Shown one piece after another: positions 16,540-24,393 of a DNA stretch of 64,000 nucleotides. This DNA comes from Roseimicrobium gellanilyticum (lineage in GTDB: Bacteria; Verrucomicrobiota; Verrucomicrobiia; Verrucomicrobiales; Verrucomicrobiaceae). Location: positions 124,001 through 188,000 of the forward strand of contig NZ_QNRR01000009.1 in the NCBI RefSeq assembly GCF_003315205.1, written 5' to 3'. The first letter of the stretch is position 1; each line of letters starts with the position of its first letter. The notes under the pieces are model-generated. The model was not told the DNA's origin. It made no database searches and worked only from the letters and a program-made list of their open reading frames with translations. Both the position numbers and the translations under genes were made by a program.

Positions 16540-16637
16540 GATAGGGAAGGACAACACCAACGCGGCTCGACACCAGGGTGTTGCGAGGAGATGTGCAGCG
16601 GCCCGTTTCATGGGCATTCCCCGACTCGTTTCGGGCA

Positions 16638-17579
16638 CTATTGTCTCACAGCCAGCCACTTCATGGCAAGCCCGATGGCGAAGGGGGCGGTGAAGATGCT
16701 CACCACGGTGGTGGCCACAATCACCAGCACCGCCGTGGCCGGGTGCCCGCCGTAGTGCCGCGCCAGTACCACGGTGAAGACCGCCGCCGGCATGGCCGCC
16801 TGCACGCAGAGTACCTGCTTCATCTCCGCGCTCAGGGGCATCCAGAGCCCCACCGCAATGAACAGGAAGGGCAGCAAAAACATGCGCAGCACCGAGGTGG
16901 CCACGGCCACATTCAGCTTGAAACGCTCTTCGCCGATGAGGTCCATGATGGTGCCGCCAATGAGGATGACGCACAACGGAATGGCACATGCCCCGAGCTG
17001 GCCGAGCAGCACGTGAATCATTTCCGGCACGTGCGGCCCCACCCCGGCGTAGTGCAGGACCAGTGAGGCCAGGATGCTGATGACGGGCGGATTGATGGCG
17101 TGCCTCCACGGCGCCTTGCTGAAGCCCGTGAGCAGACCCACGCCCACGGTCCACATGGCAAGTTCCACGCCCAGCGTGTAGGTGAAGAGCACCCCGATAA
17201 GCGGCTTCCCAAAGAGCGCCTCCGTCACGGGGATGGCCACAAAGCCGTAATTCTGCAGGCCGGTGCAGAGGGCGAAGGTGCGCGCTCCCTCCCCTTTCTT
17301 GATGCCAATCAGTGGCGTGACCAGGTAGCAGAGCCCCATGGACGCGGCCACCATCACGAAGCCCAGAGTGGCATTCAGCAGGACCTGCCCACCGTTGTTC
17401 AGCGCCGGATTCCCCACGATGCGCTCAAAGGCGAGGCATGGAAAAAGCACCCGCACCGCGAGGTTCATGATGCCGAAGTCCGCCTCGCGTGGCATCCACC
17501 CAATCCGCCGGGCACCCGCGCCCACCATCATGGTGAGGTAGACAGGAAGCGTGGCGAGGAGGATGGTAGAATAGTTCAT
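16638..17579 (-). CDS. AEC-family (auxin efflux carrier) transporter
   Basis: The protein has 313 residues from the ATG at 17577-17579 (MNYSTILLATLPVYLTMMVG); the longer frame adds 34 residues without membrane character. Ten hydrophobic segments are spread over the whole length, with the AEC pattern MNLAVRVLFPCLAFERI in the first half, the gap between TM5 and TM6, and ACAIPLCVILIGGTIMD followed by QAAMPAAVFTVVLARHYGG in the second. AEC proteins export or import organic anions such as malate. It is located in the inner membrane; substrate unknown. It lies 98 bases upstream of the DUF1080 gene on the same strand. Confidence 0.88.
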   Translation of the reverse strand: MNYSTILLATLPVYLTMMVGAGARRIGWMPREADFGIMNLAVRVLFPCLAFERIVGNPALNNGGQVLLNATLGFVMVAASMGLCYLVTPLIGIKKGEGARTFALCTGLQNYGFVAIPVTEALFGKPLIGVLFTYTLGVELAMWTVGVGLLTGFSKAPWRHAINPPVISILASLVLHYAGVGPHVPEMIHVLLGQLGACAIPLCVILIGGTIMDLIGEERFKLNVAVATSVLRMFLLPFLFIAVGLWMPLSAEMKQVLCVQAAMPAAVFTVVLARHYGGHPATAVLVIVATTVVSIFTAPFAIGLAMKWLAVRQ

Positions 17580-17733
17580 GAACGATAGCGCCCCCTCTTG
17601 GTCAACGGGACCGGCCTTCCGGTCAATGAATTCGCTGCAGTTGCTGCGGCGGCACGTCCTTTGCGAACGTGTCATGCACATCCATTTGACGGACCGCTCC
17701 GCCGCCCTTTAACGCAGGGAAGAGAATCACACC

Positions 17734-18837
17734 ATGCTCGTAGACGGAAAGCCCTACCGCACCGTCTGGCTCAAGCCGGACGAACCCCACATCGTGCAAA
17801 TCATCGACCAGCGGAAGCTGCCGTGGAAGTTCGAGGTCGTGGACCTGCGCACGGTGGATGAGGTAGCACGGGCCATCAAGGATATGTGGGTGCGTGGCGC
17901 GGGCTGCATCGCCGCCACTGCGGCCTATGGCATGTGGCTCGCCTCGCTGGAGGCCATGCGTGACCCCGACTACAAGCTGGCCACCAAGCTCGGTGCCCGC
18001 AAGCTCCTGCAGACTCGCCCCACGGCGGTGAACCTCATGTGGGCCATCGAACGCCAGCTCGCCGCCCTCTCGAAGGCGCGCACGGACATCCAGGCCCTGG
18101 AGATGACGCGCGAAACCGCCGAATCCATTGCCGATGAAGATGTGTCTGCCTGTCGGGCGATTGGCGAGCATGGACTCACGCTGATTCAGAGCATCTACCG
18201 TGGCAAAAAGCCCGGCGAGCCGGTGAACATCCTCACGCACTGCAATGCCGGCTGGCTGGCCTTTGTGGACATCGGCAGCGCCACCGCGCCCATCTACGCC
18301 GCGAAGAAGGCTGGCATTCCCATCCACGTATGGGTGGATGAAACCCGCCCGCGTAACCAGGGCTCACGCCTCACCGCCTGGGAACTCTCGCAGGAGGGCA
18401 TCCCCCACACCATCATCCCCGACAACACGGGCGGCCACCTCATGCAGCATGAGAAGGTGGACATGGTCATCACCGGCGCGGACCGCATCACGCGCAAGGG
18501 CGATGTGGCGAACAAGATCGGCACCTACCTGAAAGCACTGGCCGCCAAGGACAATGGCGTGCCCTTCTACGTGGCCGCCCCCGGCAGCACCATTGACTGG
18601 GAGATGAACGATGGCCTGCTGGAGGTCCCGATTGAGCAGCGTGGTGAAGAAGAGGTCGCCTTGATCGAAGGCATGACCAGCGCCGGCAAGCTGGAGACCG
18701 TACGTCTCTTTCCGCAGGCGAGTCCGGCTGCGAACTACGGCTTCGACGTCACCCCTGCTCGCCACATCACCGGCATCATCACCGAACGTGGGGTGGTGCG
18801 TGCGGATGAAGCAGCGCTGGATCGGGCGTTTTCGTGA
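17734..18837 (+). CDS. mtnA: S-methyl-5-thioribose-1-phosphate isomerase
   Basis: This 367-residue enzyme of the methionine salvage pathway converts methylthioribose-1-phosphate to methylthioribulose-1-phosphate. The family motifs are complete: MWVRGAGCIAATAAYGM near residue 50, LTHCNAGWLAFVDIG with the catalytic cysteine, VDETRPRNQGSRLTAWEL, ITGADRITRKGDVANKIGTY with the catalytic aspartate, and VPFYVAAPGSTID. It belongs to the eIF-2B alpha-like fold. No other salvage gene is nearby. Repeat element C begins two bases past its stop and may act as a terminator. Confidence 0.95.
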   Translation: MLVDGKPYRTVWLKPDEPHIVQIIDQRKLPWKFEVVDLRTVDEVARAIKDMWVRGAGCIAATAAYGMWLASLEAMRDPDYKLATKLGARKLLQTRPTAVNLMWAIERQLAALSKARTDIQALEMTRETAESIADEDVSACRAIGEHGLTLIQSIYRGKKPGEPVNILTHCNAGWLAFVDIGSATAPIYAAKKAGIPIHVWVDETRPRNQGSRLTAWELSQEGIPHTIIPDNTGGHLMQHEKVDMVITGADRITRKGDVANKIGTYLKALAAKDNGVPFYVAAPGSTIDWEMNDGLLEVPIEQRGEEEVALIEGMTSAGKLETVRLFPQASPAANYGFDVTPARHITGIITERGVVRADEAALDRAFS

Positions 18838-18838
18838 G

Positions 18839-19088
18839 TGGTGGTCCGCACACTCCGTGTGCGGTCAGAGGTCTGGAGCAAAGCACACCCCTGCGGGTGA
18901 AAGCCTCACACTCAAGGAAGGAGGATATTCTTCCGAATTGGGTATAGCTAGCCGGTGGAGTGGTTCCGAATCGAGGAAGCCCTCGACGCAAAGAAATGGG
19001 GGCAAGAATGCCCCCACTCCTTGAAGATTCTGTCCCCGTCACGGGAGGTAGCAAATCGATGACCGTACACGGAATGGGCGGACCACCA
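18839..19088. repeat. Palindromic repeat element C (same family as element A)
   Basis: Outer inverted arms 18839-18867 and 19060-19088 match at 26 of 29 bases (core GGTCCGCACACTCCGTGTGC). Inner inverted arms lie at 18912-18934 and 18997-19024; the right one holds the hairpin of GGGGGCA with loop TTCT. It exactly fills the space between the convergent mtnA and msrB genes, leaving only 1 and 7 bases. No gene lies in it. Confidence 0.75.
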
Positions 19089-19095
19089 TGGGCCG

Positions 19096-19704
19096 CTACT
19101 CCCCGGCCTCTTTCTTCACCTCAGCCTTCTTCTTCTCCACCTCGGGTGAGCTCAGCTCCTCGAGCTTCGGTGGGGTACCACCCTTCGGCACGAAGACCAG
19201 GGCAGCGCCATTGATGCAGAAGCGGCGGTCTGTAGGGGTGTTGTAGCCTTCCTTTTCAAAGACGTGGCCCAGGTGGGCTTCGCAACGCTTGCACACGGTT
19301 TCCACGCGGCGCATGCCGTGTGAGTTGTCCACGCGCTCGAGCACGTTGTTCGCCTTCGAGGAATCATAGAAGGAGGGCCAGCCGCAGCCGGAGTGGAACT
19401 TCTCCTTGCTGGTGAAGAGCTCGCCACCGCAGCAGACGCAGTAGTAGGTGCCTTCGCCTTCCTTTTCGAATTTCTCATACGCAGCACCATGGGCGCGCTC
19501 CGTGCCCGCGCGGCGGGTGATGGCGAACTGCTCGGGCGTCAGCTTCTTGCGCCATTCCTCATCGGTCTTGGTGACTTTTCCGGTTTCCATCTTCGTGGTA
19601 GAGGCTTCAGGGGTTTTGGGTGTCGCGGGCTTGTCCTCGGCAAGGGCCAGGACCACGGGCAGCGCAGAGGCCAGCGGCAGGAGAAAGATCAGCGGCGTTT
19701 TCAT
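19096..19704 (-). CDS. msrB: Exported peptide-methionine (R)-S-oxide reductase
   Basis: This 202-residue protein reduces the R-epimer of methionine sulfoxide in oxidised proteins. Residues 1-22 are a signal peptide (MKTPLIFLLPLASALPVVLALA), so it is a periplasmic repair enzyme, unlike the cytosolic MsrB of many bacteria. The MsrB core includes zinc cysteines in YYCVCCG and CKRCEAHLGHVF, the block FHSGCGWPSFY, and the catalytic cysteine in RRFCINGAALVFVP. The C-terminal 25 residues are Glu/Lys-rich and helical. No MsrA is adjacent. Confidence 0.95.
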   Translation of the reverse strand: MKTPLIFLLPLASALPVVLALAEDKPATPKTPEASTTKMETGKVTKTDEEWRKKLTPEQFAITRRAGTERAHGAAYEKFEKEGEGTYYCVCCGGELFTSKEKFHSGCGWPSFYDSSKANNVLERVDNSHGMRRVETVCKRCEAHLGHVFEKEGYNTPTDRRFCINGAALVFVPKGGTPPKLEELSSPEVEKKKAEVKKEAGE

Positions 19705-19761
19705 GGATGGGTGATCGAACTACGGACAGTCTGGCACAATATTAGGCACGACAGGTATCTG

Positions 19762-19790
19762 AGTGTCGATCCATCATCAGGTTCGACACT
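19762..19790. promoter_or_regulatory. Inverted repeat upstream of msrB, possible operator
   Basis: An 8-base perfect inverted repeat AGTGTCGA / TCGACACT with a 13-base spacer lies 58 bases upstream of the msrB start and between it and the convergent end of the propeller gene. No T tract follows on either strand. Function is a guess. Confidence 0.25.
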
Positions 19791-19866
19791 AGGATACGCA
19801 AGCTCAGGGACCTTAGATTCAAGAGGCCCCACCCAAATTCGCCATCGTCATCACCCTCCTAAATCC

Positions 19867-21168
19867 TCACTTGCCAATGCAGTAGAGCGCCTTGTTCGAC
19901 CGCAGGAAGAGGCAGCCGTCGCTGACTGCCGGGGTGGCGTTGAAATCCGTGGTGTCGCCCACCAGGACATTGGTGCCCAGTACCTGAAACTGGGGTTTCG
20001 CCGCCAGGATGTAGGTGCCCTGCTTGCGGCTCACGGCGTAGATCTTGTCCCCGATGAGCAACGGGGAGGCATAGAAGGGTTTGCCACCTCCCCGACGTCC
20101 GCCCCCTCCAGCCGAGGGATCCGCCGCTCCGCCAAGACGTTCGCGGTAGATCATCTCACCCGTCTTTGCATCCGCGCACCAGGCGAAGCCCTGGTCACTC
20201 ACCACGTAGAGTTTCCCATCATGGTAGAGGGGCGTGGGCACATAGGTGGACTGGCTGTCCTGCCAGAGCATGGAGGAGGCGCTCACCTCGCCTTTGTCAC
20301 CCGCCTTCAGGGCCACGCGCATGGTGGAGGGGAATCCGCCAAAGACGTAGATGTCCTCCCCCTGCACCACTGGGTCCGGCGCCACATTTCCCTCGATGCC
20401 CGTGGGCGCATACCAGCGCAGTTTGCCAGTCTCGGGATTCATGCCCCACAGCTCACTCGGCGCGGCAAAGAGGAGATCCTCGCGCCCATCCGCGCGCTTG
20501 AGGATCTGCGGTGAGCTGAACGCGCCCTCCAGCAATCCGGCGGTCTGCTTCCACACCTGCCTGCCCGTCGCCTTGTCGAAGGCGATCACAGACTGCGCTT
20601 CATCCGCCGCATTGACGATAAGGAGGTTTTTCCACAGCACGGGAGACCCTGAGGAGCCCCAGCGCTGACGCCCTGACTCGCTGCCGGTGGGGGCCTTCCA
20701 CACTTCCTTGCCGTCCATGTCCAGCGCAACGACACCGCCCTTGCCCCAGTGCACGTACACATGCGCGCCATCGGTCACCGGGGTGTTGCTGGTGTAGCCG
20801 TGCTCGCGGATCATGCCGCGCCACTCGTCATCCTGCTGCGTGGTGGGGTAGTCCTTCTGCCAGAGTTTCTGCCCGGTGACCTTGTCGATACAAAGGACGT
20901 GGCGCACCAGTGCGCTCACATCGCCATCCTCCTTCTGGCCGGAGAAGCACGTCACGAACACCTTGCCACCCCACACGATGGGACTGGACGCGCCTGCACC
21001 GGGAAGACCGAGTTTCCACTTCAGATTCTCCTGTTCACTCCAGGCTGTGGGAACGGTGGCATCCGTGCTGACGGAGTCACGGTTCGGTCCGCGTGTTTGA
21101 GGCCAGTTGCTCGCAAGCGCAGGCAACGAAAAACACAACACTGCGGGGAAAAGAAGGAGCGGCTTCAT
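19867..21168 (-). CDS. Periplasmic PQQ-binding-like beta-propeller protein
   Basis: The protein has 433 residues from the ATG at 21166-21168, starting with the signal peptide MKPLLLFPAVLCFSLPALAS; the longer frame upstream overlaps the opposite GT9-like gene and is rejected. Six or more WD/PQQ-like blades are visible, for example ASSPIVWGGKVFVTC, CIDKVTGQKLWQKDYP, VALDMDGKEVWKAP, AFDKATGRQVWKQTAG and CADAKTGEMIYRERLGG. The opening WPQTRGPNRDSVS is the usual N-terminus of the planctomycete/verrucomicrobial outer-membrane-assembly (BamB-like) propellers. No quinoprotein dehydrogenase catalytic residues are evident, so it is likely a binding or scaffold protein. Confidence 0.88.
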   Translation of the reverse strand: MKPLLLFPAVLCFSLPALASNWPQTRGPNRDSVSTDATVPTAWSEQENLKWKLGLPGAGASSPIVWGGKVFVTCFSGQKEDGDVSALVRHVLCIDKVTGQKLWQKDYPTTQQDDEWRGMIREHGYTSNTPVTDGAHVYVHWGKGGVVALDMDGKEVWKAPTGSESGRQRWGSSGSPVLWKNLLIVNAADEAQSVIAFDKATGRQVWKQTAGLLEGAFSSPQILKRADGREDLLFAAPSELWGMNPETGKLRWYAPTGIEGNVAPDPVVQGEDIYVFGGFPSTMRVALKAGDKGEVSASSMLWQDSQSTYVPTPLYHDGKLYVVSDQGFAWCADAKTGEMIYRERLGGAADPSAGGGGRRGGGKPFYASPLLIGDKIYAVSRKQGTYILAAKPQFQVLGTNVLVGDTTDFNATPAVSDGCLFLRSNKALYCIGK

Positions 21169-21282
21169 GGCTGAAGGAATGAAACAGCCCGGAATTGCCC
21201 CGGTTGCGCATGAGTGAGTGATCACGACAATCTCTGCTTCGTGACTTGCAGCACCGCCCTCCCGATGCTTCGTCATTCCCAC

Positions 21283-22131
21283 ATGCAAGCGGTCTTCTTT
21301 CGCGCCGGACTCGGCGACGTGATACGCACCATCTACCTCACCCAGGCGTACAAATTCATCAGCGAGACCACGGAACCGGTGAAGGTCATTTCCGCCTCGC
21401 ACAATCCCTTCACGACCGAGATCTTCCGCTACCATCGGAACTCGAAGAATTTTCTCATCCTTGAACTGGGCCATAAGTATGAGCAACTCCTCAATGCCGG
21501 CCTGAGGGCCGGAGATCTCGATCGAGCCATTTGTGAGTTTGCCGAAGTACGTCAGGAAGACCTCTTCACCGGGAAAAAGCTGCCGGACTTTGTCCCCCAG
21601 TTCAATGCTCCAGACGATGTCGAATCCTCCGGTCATCTCATCTTCCAGCCGTTTGCCGGGAGTGTGGCGGATCGCACGTTCTCAGATGCACTGATGTCGG
21701 ATCTGGTGCGCATCCTGGAGAAGCTGCCGTGCCACGTCTATTTGATCACCCGCAGCTTCACACGCAAGAGCAACACCGGACGTTTGATCCACGCGAGTGA
21801 AGACGCCCGCCGCTTCACCCGTGAAAACATCACCGTGATGGAACATCTCAGCGTGCCTGCCACGCTCAACCTGGTGAAGTCCAGCAGCGCCTACCTGGGC
21901 TGCTGGTCCAGCCTGCAGCAGGCCGCGTGGTTCGAAAACAAACCCGTGGCCGTGCTGTACCCACCGAACTGGTGTGATGTGGTGAAGCGCACCGGGTATG
22001 CCTTCGGACTGGATCGCCCGGATTGCTTCCACACCGACTTCAAGGCACTGGATCTGGACAGGCTGCAGGCATGGCTCGCCCAGTGGATTTCGCACCGCCC
22101 AGCTTCGCCAGCGCCTCCCGGATCACTGTGA
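21283..22131 (+). CDS. GT9-like glycosyltransferase (ADP-heptose/LPS heptosyltransferase fold)
   Basis: The protein has 282 residues from the ATG at 21283 (MQAVFFRAGLGDVIRTIYLT); an in-frame ATG at 21265 adds six. The opening strand-loop GLGDVIR is the N-terminal signature of GT-B heptosyltransferase-like enzymes. The C-terminal half has LIFQPFAGSVADRTFS, VYLITRSFTRKS and KSSSAYLGCWSSLQQAAWFENKPV, which corresponds to the donor-site region (a conserved 'right to be there' serine/glycine loop). It is cytosolic, probably acting on a lipid-linked sugar. Its last 92 bases overlap the convergent pyruvyl transferase gene, placing it in the polysaccharide block. Confidence 0.7.
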   Translation: MQAVFFRAGLGDVIRTIYLTQAYKFISETTEPVKVISASHNPFTTEIFRYHRNSKNFLILELGHKYEQLLNAGLRAGDLDRAICEFAEVRQEDLFTGKKLPDFVPQFNAPDDVESSGHLIFQPFAGSVADRTFSDALMSDLVRILEKLPCHVYLITRSFTRKSNTGRLIHASEDARRFTRENITVMEHLSVPATLNLVKSSSAYLGCWSSLQQAAWFENKPVAVLYPPNWCDVVKRTGYAFGLDRPDCFHTDFKALDLDRLQAWLAQWISHRPASPAPPGSL

Positions 22132-22996
22132 TGTGTCCCATCGCATGCGAGGGAGGCACGCTGAGGTCTTCTGCCTGCAACTTGTAGGGAACCACCTCCG
22201 GATAGTAGAAGGGCACCCCGCTCACCCGCGCGAATACCATGCCGTGGAAACGGCCTGTGAGCACCAGCTTTGAACGCGCGATCTGAAGGTAGGCCTCATG
22301 CGGAGTCAACGACTCCATCACCTTGGTACCCGGATAGCGTCGCCGCGCGAAGGAGAGTTGGGCCTCATCATCCACGCGCGCGCCCATGCTCAGCCAGGTC
22401 GTTTCATACTTCATGGAACTGAAGAACTCGACGAAGCGTTTGCTCATCGGGTCCGAAGGAGACACCCGCCCTGCCACCACGATGGTGAGCCCACCGCTGC
22501 CTTGGGCGGGCGTTTCATCCACGAGTCCCGGCATGAGGTAGCCTGTGTCCGGATACCACCGGGCAATGTCACGTCCCACGAGATCACGCATGAGACTCAC
22601 GCATTTCGGTGAACGCAGCGTGATGAAGTCTGCCTGTTCGAAGTAAGGCACCCACGGCTTGAGCGAGTCCCGGAATCCTGCCTCATGATCCGGCCGGAAC
22701 TGAAACCCGCACGAGGAGAATCCATAGGGCACTCCAGCCCCGATGGCCCACTTCATGTAGTGCTCCATCTTCGCAAAGTGCGGCGATGGAGCAGACGGGT
22801 CTTCTCCCTTGGGATTATTGTACAGGATACCACCACCACCCATGACCACCAGATCCAGATCCGCCGGCATTTCCTCCGGCAGATCCGAATTGTAGATCAG
22901 CAGTTCATGTTCCGACAGGTGTCGGGAATAGATCAGGGGATAGGTGTTGTCGCCGACATTACCGTAGCCACTCGCGCCCACGAACGCGATCTTCAT
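22040..22996 (-). CDS. Polysaccharide pyruvyl transferase family protein
   Basis: The protein has 318 residues from the ATG at 22994-22996, which overlaps the stop of the upstream GT4 gene by ATGA. It opens MKIAFVGASGYGNVGDNTYP, the nucleotide-binding-like glycine loop of the WcaK/CsaB family, and continues DLDLVVMGGGGILYNNP. The C-terminal part has RSKLVLTGRFHGMVFARVSG, the conserved SRFHG-type motif of PF04230. These enzymes transfer pyruvate from phosphoenolpyruvate to a sugar hydroxyl, forming a ketal that gives negative charge or a binding site for S-layer proteins. It is the third gene of a kinase - GT4 - pyruvyl transferase operon. Confidence 0.85.
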   Translation of the reverse strand: MKIAFVGASGYGNVGDNTYPLIYSRHLSEHELLIYNSDLPEEMPADLDLVVMGGGGILYNNPKGEDPSAPSPHFAKMEHYMKWAIGAGVPYGFSSCGFQFRPDHEAGFRDSLKPWVPYFEQADFITLRSPKCVSLMRDLVGRDIARWYPDTGYLMPGLVDETPAQGSGGLTIVVAGRVSPSDPMSKRFVEFFSSMKYETTWLSMGARVDDEAQLSFARRRYPGTKVMESLTPHEAYLQIARSKLVLTGRFHGMVFARVSGVPFYYPEVVPYKLQAEDLSVPPSHAMGHITVIREALAKLGGAKSTGRAMPAACPDPVP

Positions 22997-24393
22997 AGAG
23001 CGGCGGGAACGAACGCCGGGGACTGGGTCTTGATCCGGGTGGACCCTTGGGCTTGCGGGAAGAGGGTCTCGAACTGGGCAGCCACCTGGCTCCAGGCGTA
23101 CTGCGGCTGCCGGACATGGGCCATGCCTTCGCGCGAGAGGCGCTGACGCAGGCTGGCATCCGTGTAGATCTGCTGGAGGCTCTGCACGAAGCATTCGTCA
23201 TCAGGAAGCGCTCCTACCGTGTTGATCTCGGGGTGGACCAATTCCGTGGTGCAAGGCACCTTGATGGCGGGCTCTGCCCATTCACCCAGCGCGGCCCAGT
23301 CCGGCACGATCTGCGGCACGCCGCAGGCCATGCCTTCCATGGTGGTGAGCCCCCAGCCTTCGCCCAAGGTGGTGGACACCTGCACATCGAGTGCATTGTA
23401 GGTGTCCTGCAGGTGCGAGGCGTCGCACGCCTCATGGAGCTCTTCCGGTCCAGTGAGGATCAAGCGACCCGCGACTCCGTAGAAGCGGGCCACGCGTTCC
23501 AGATTCCACCCCGTGTCCTTCTTTGCGCAATGCAGCAGAAGCCAGGCATCCTTCACATCATGCGCCTTGGTCCACTGGGCAAAAAGGCGGATGGTTACAT
23601 CCAGGCGCTTGCGGGGCTGGTTGCGGTTCACATTACCCACCACGAAAGCGTTCTCAGGAAGCTGAAGGCCCAGCCGTGCGCGTGCGGCCTTCTTCTCCAC
23701 GGGCTGCCACTGCGAGCCATCCAGCCCGTGAGGGATCACGTGCCGTGAGCCGGTGAATCCGGCCTGCACCGCCTGCTGGTAGCCGTAGTCCGTGTACCAC
23801 ACGGCGGCGGAGAGTGATTCCAGGCGACGGATATCCGCGGGATCAAGATGCGCACCATCAACCGGCATGTAGCCAATGATCGGCAGAGTCTTGGGCGCAT
23901 GATCAAGGAAGGCGGCCACATTCCACCAATCATTGTTGATGATGGCTACGTCCGGCGCGATCTCCTCGCAGAGCGCGGCGAAGCGATTCATGCCCCACAT
24001 GTCACCGCCCTGCCAGGCGGGCAGAATGGTGTAGGGATATTCGTGGCGGGCGCCGCTGTAGTTGATGCCGGAAACAAAGACCTCCCAGTCGCGATGCAGA
24101 TGCGCGAGCACGGAGTGCGTGACCGTGGCGAAACCCGTGGGAACCGTGGCGTCTCCCACCCACAGGAGGCGGCCCTTTGCCGGAGTGCTGCGCACGGCGG
24201 CCTGCGCCATGATCGTCGTGGCCTCGCGGGCCTTCTTCCGCGAAGTACGCGGAGAGACCTCCAGGGCATTCACGGGAACGCCGGAGCCGCTGGCAAGGAT
24301 GGTGGTAGAGGTCTTGGAAGTGAGTTGTGCCTGGAAGCTGGGAGCTGCTTGGGCGGGAGAGTGGTTGCTGGGTGTGTTCATGATGACTTTCAA
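22993..24393 (-). CDS. Glycosyltransferase family 4
   Basis: This 466-residue protein overlaps both neighbours by 4 bases. Residues 1-70 are a Ser/Thr/Ala/Pro-rich low-complexity region with no signal peptide. The GT-B core starts at about 75 with RLLWVGDATVPTGFATVTHS. In the C-terminal Rossmann domain lie FVVGNVNRNQPRKRLDVTIR, WLLLHCAKKDTGW, DVQVSTTLGEGWGLTTMEGM (the GEGWG and glutamate donor motif of GT4 mannosyl/glucosyltransferases) and ACGVPQIVPDWAALGEW. It transfers a sugar from a nucleotide donor, probably in capsule or envelope glycan synthesis. The start may be at 24393 or at the ATG 12 bases later (24381). Confidence 0.87.
   Translation of the reverse strand: MKVIMNTPSNHSPAQAAPSFQAQLTSKTSTTILASGSGVPVNALEVSPRTSRKKAREATTIMAQAAVRSTPAKGRLLWVGDATVPTGFATVTHSVLAHLHRDWEVFVSGINYSGARHEYPYTILPAWQGGDMWGMNRFAALCEEIAPDVAIINNDWWNVAAFLDHAPKTLPIIGYMPVDGAHLDPADIRRLESLSAAVWYTDYGYQQAVQAGFTGSRHVIPHGLDGSQWQPVEKKAARARLGLQLPENAFVVGNVNRNQPRKRLDVTIRLFAQWTKAHDVKDAWLLLHCAKKDTGWNLERVARFYGVAGRLILTGPEELHEACDASHLQDTYNALDVQVSTTLGEGWGLTTMEGMACGVPQIVPDWAALGEWAEPAIKVPCTTELVHPEINTVGALPDDECFVQSLQQIYTDASLRQRLSREGMAHVRQPQYAWSQVAAQFETLFPQAQGSTRIKTQSPAFVPAAL

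Noticed and set aside
16540-17154. N-terminal extension of the DUF1080 frame through the AEC gene
   Set aside because: It lies in a different frame of the AEC coding sequence; the DUF1080 signal peptide starts at 16539.
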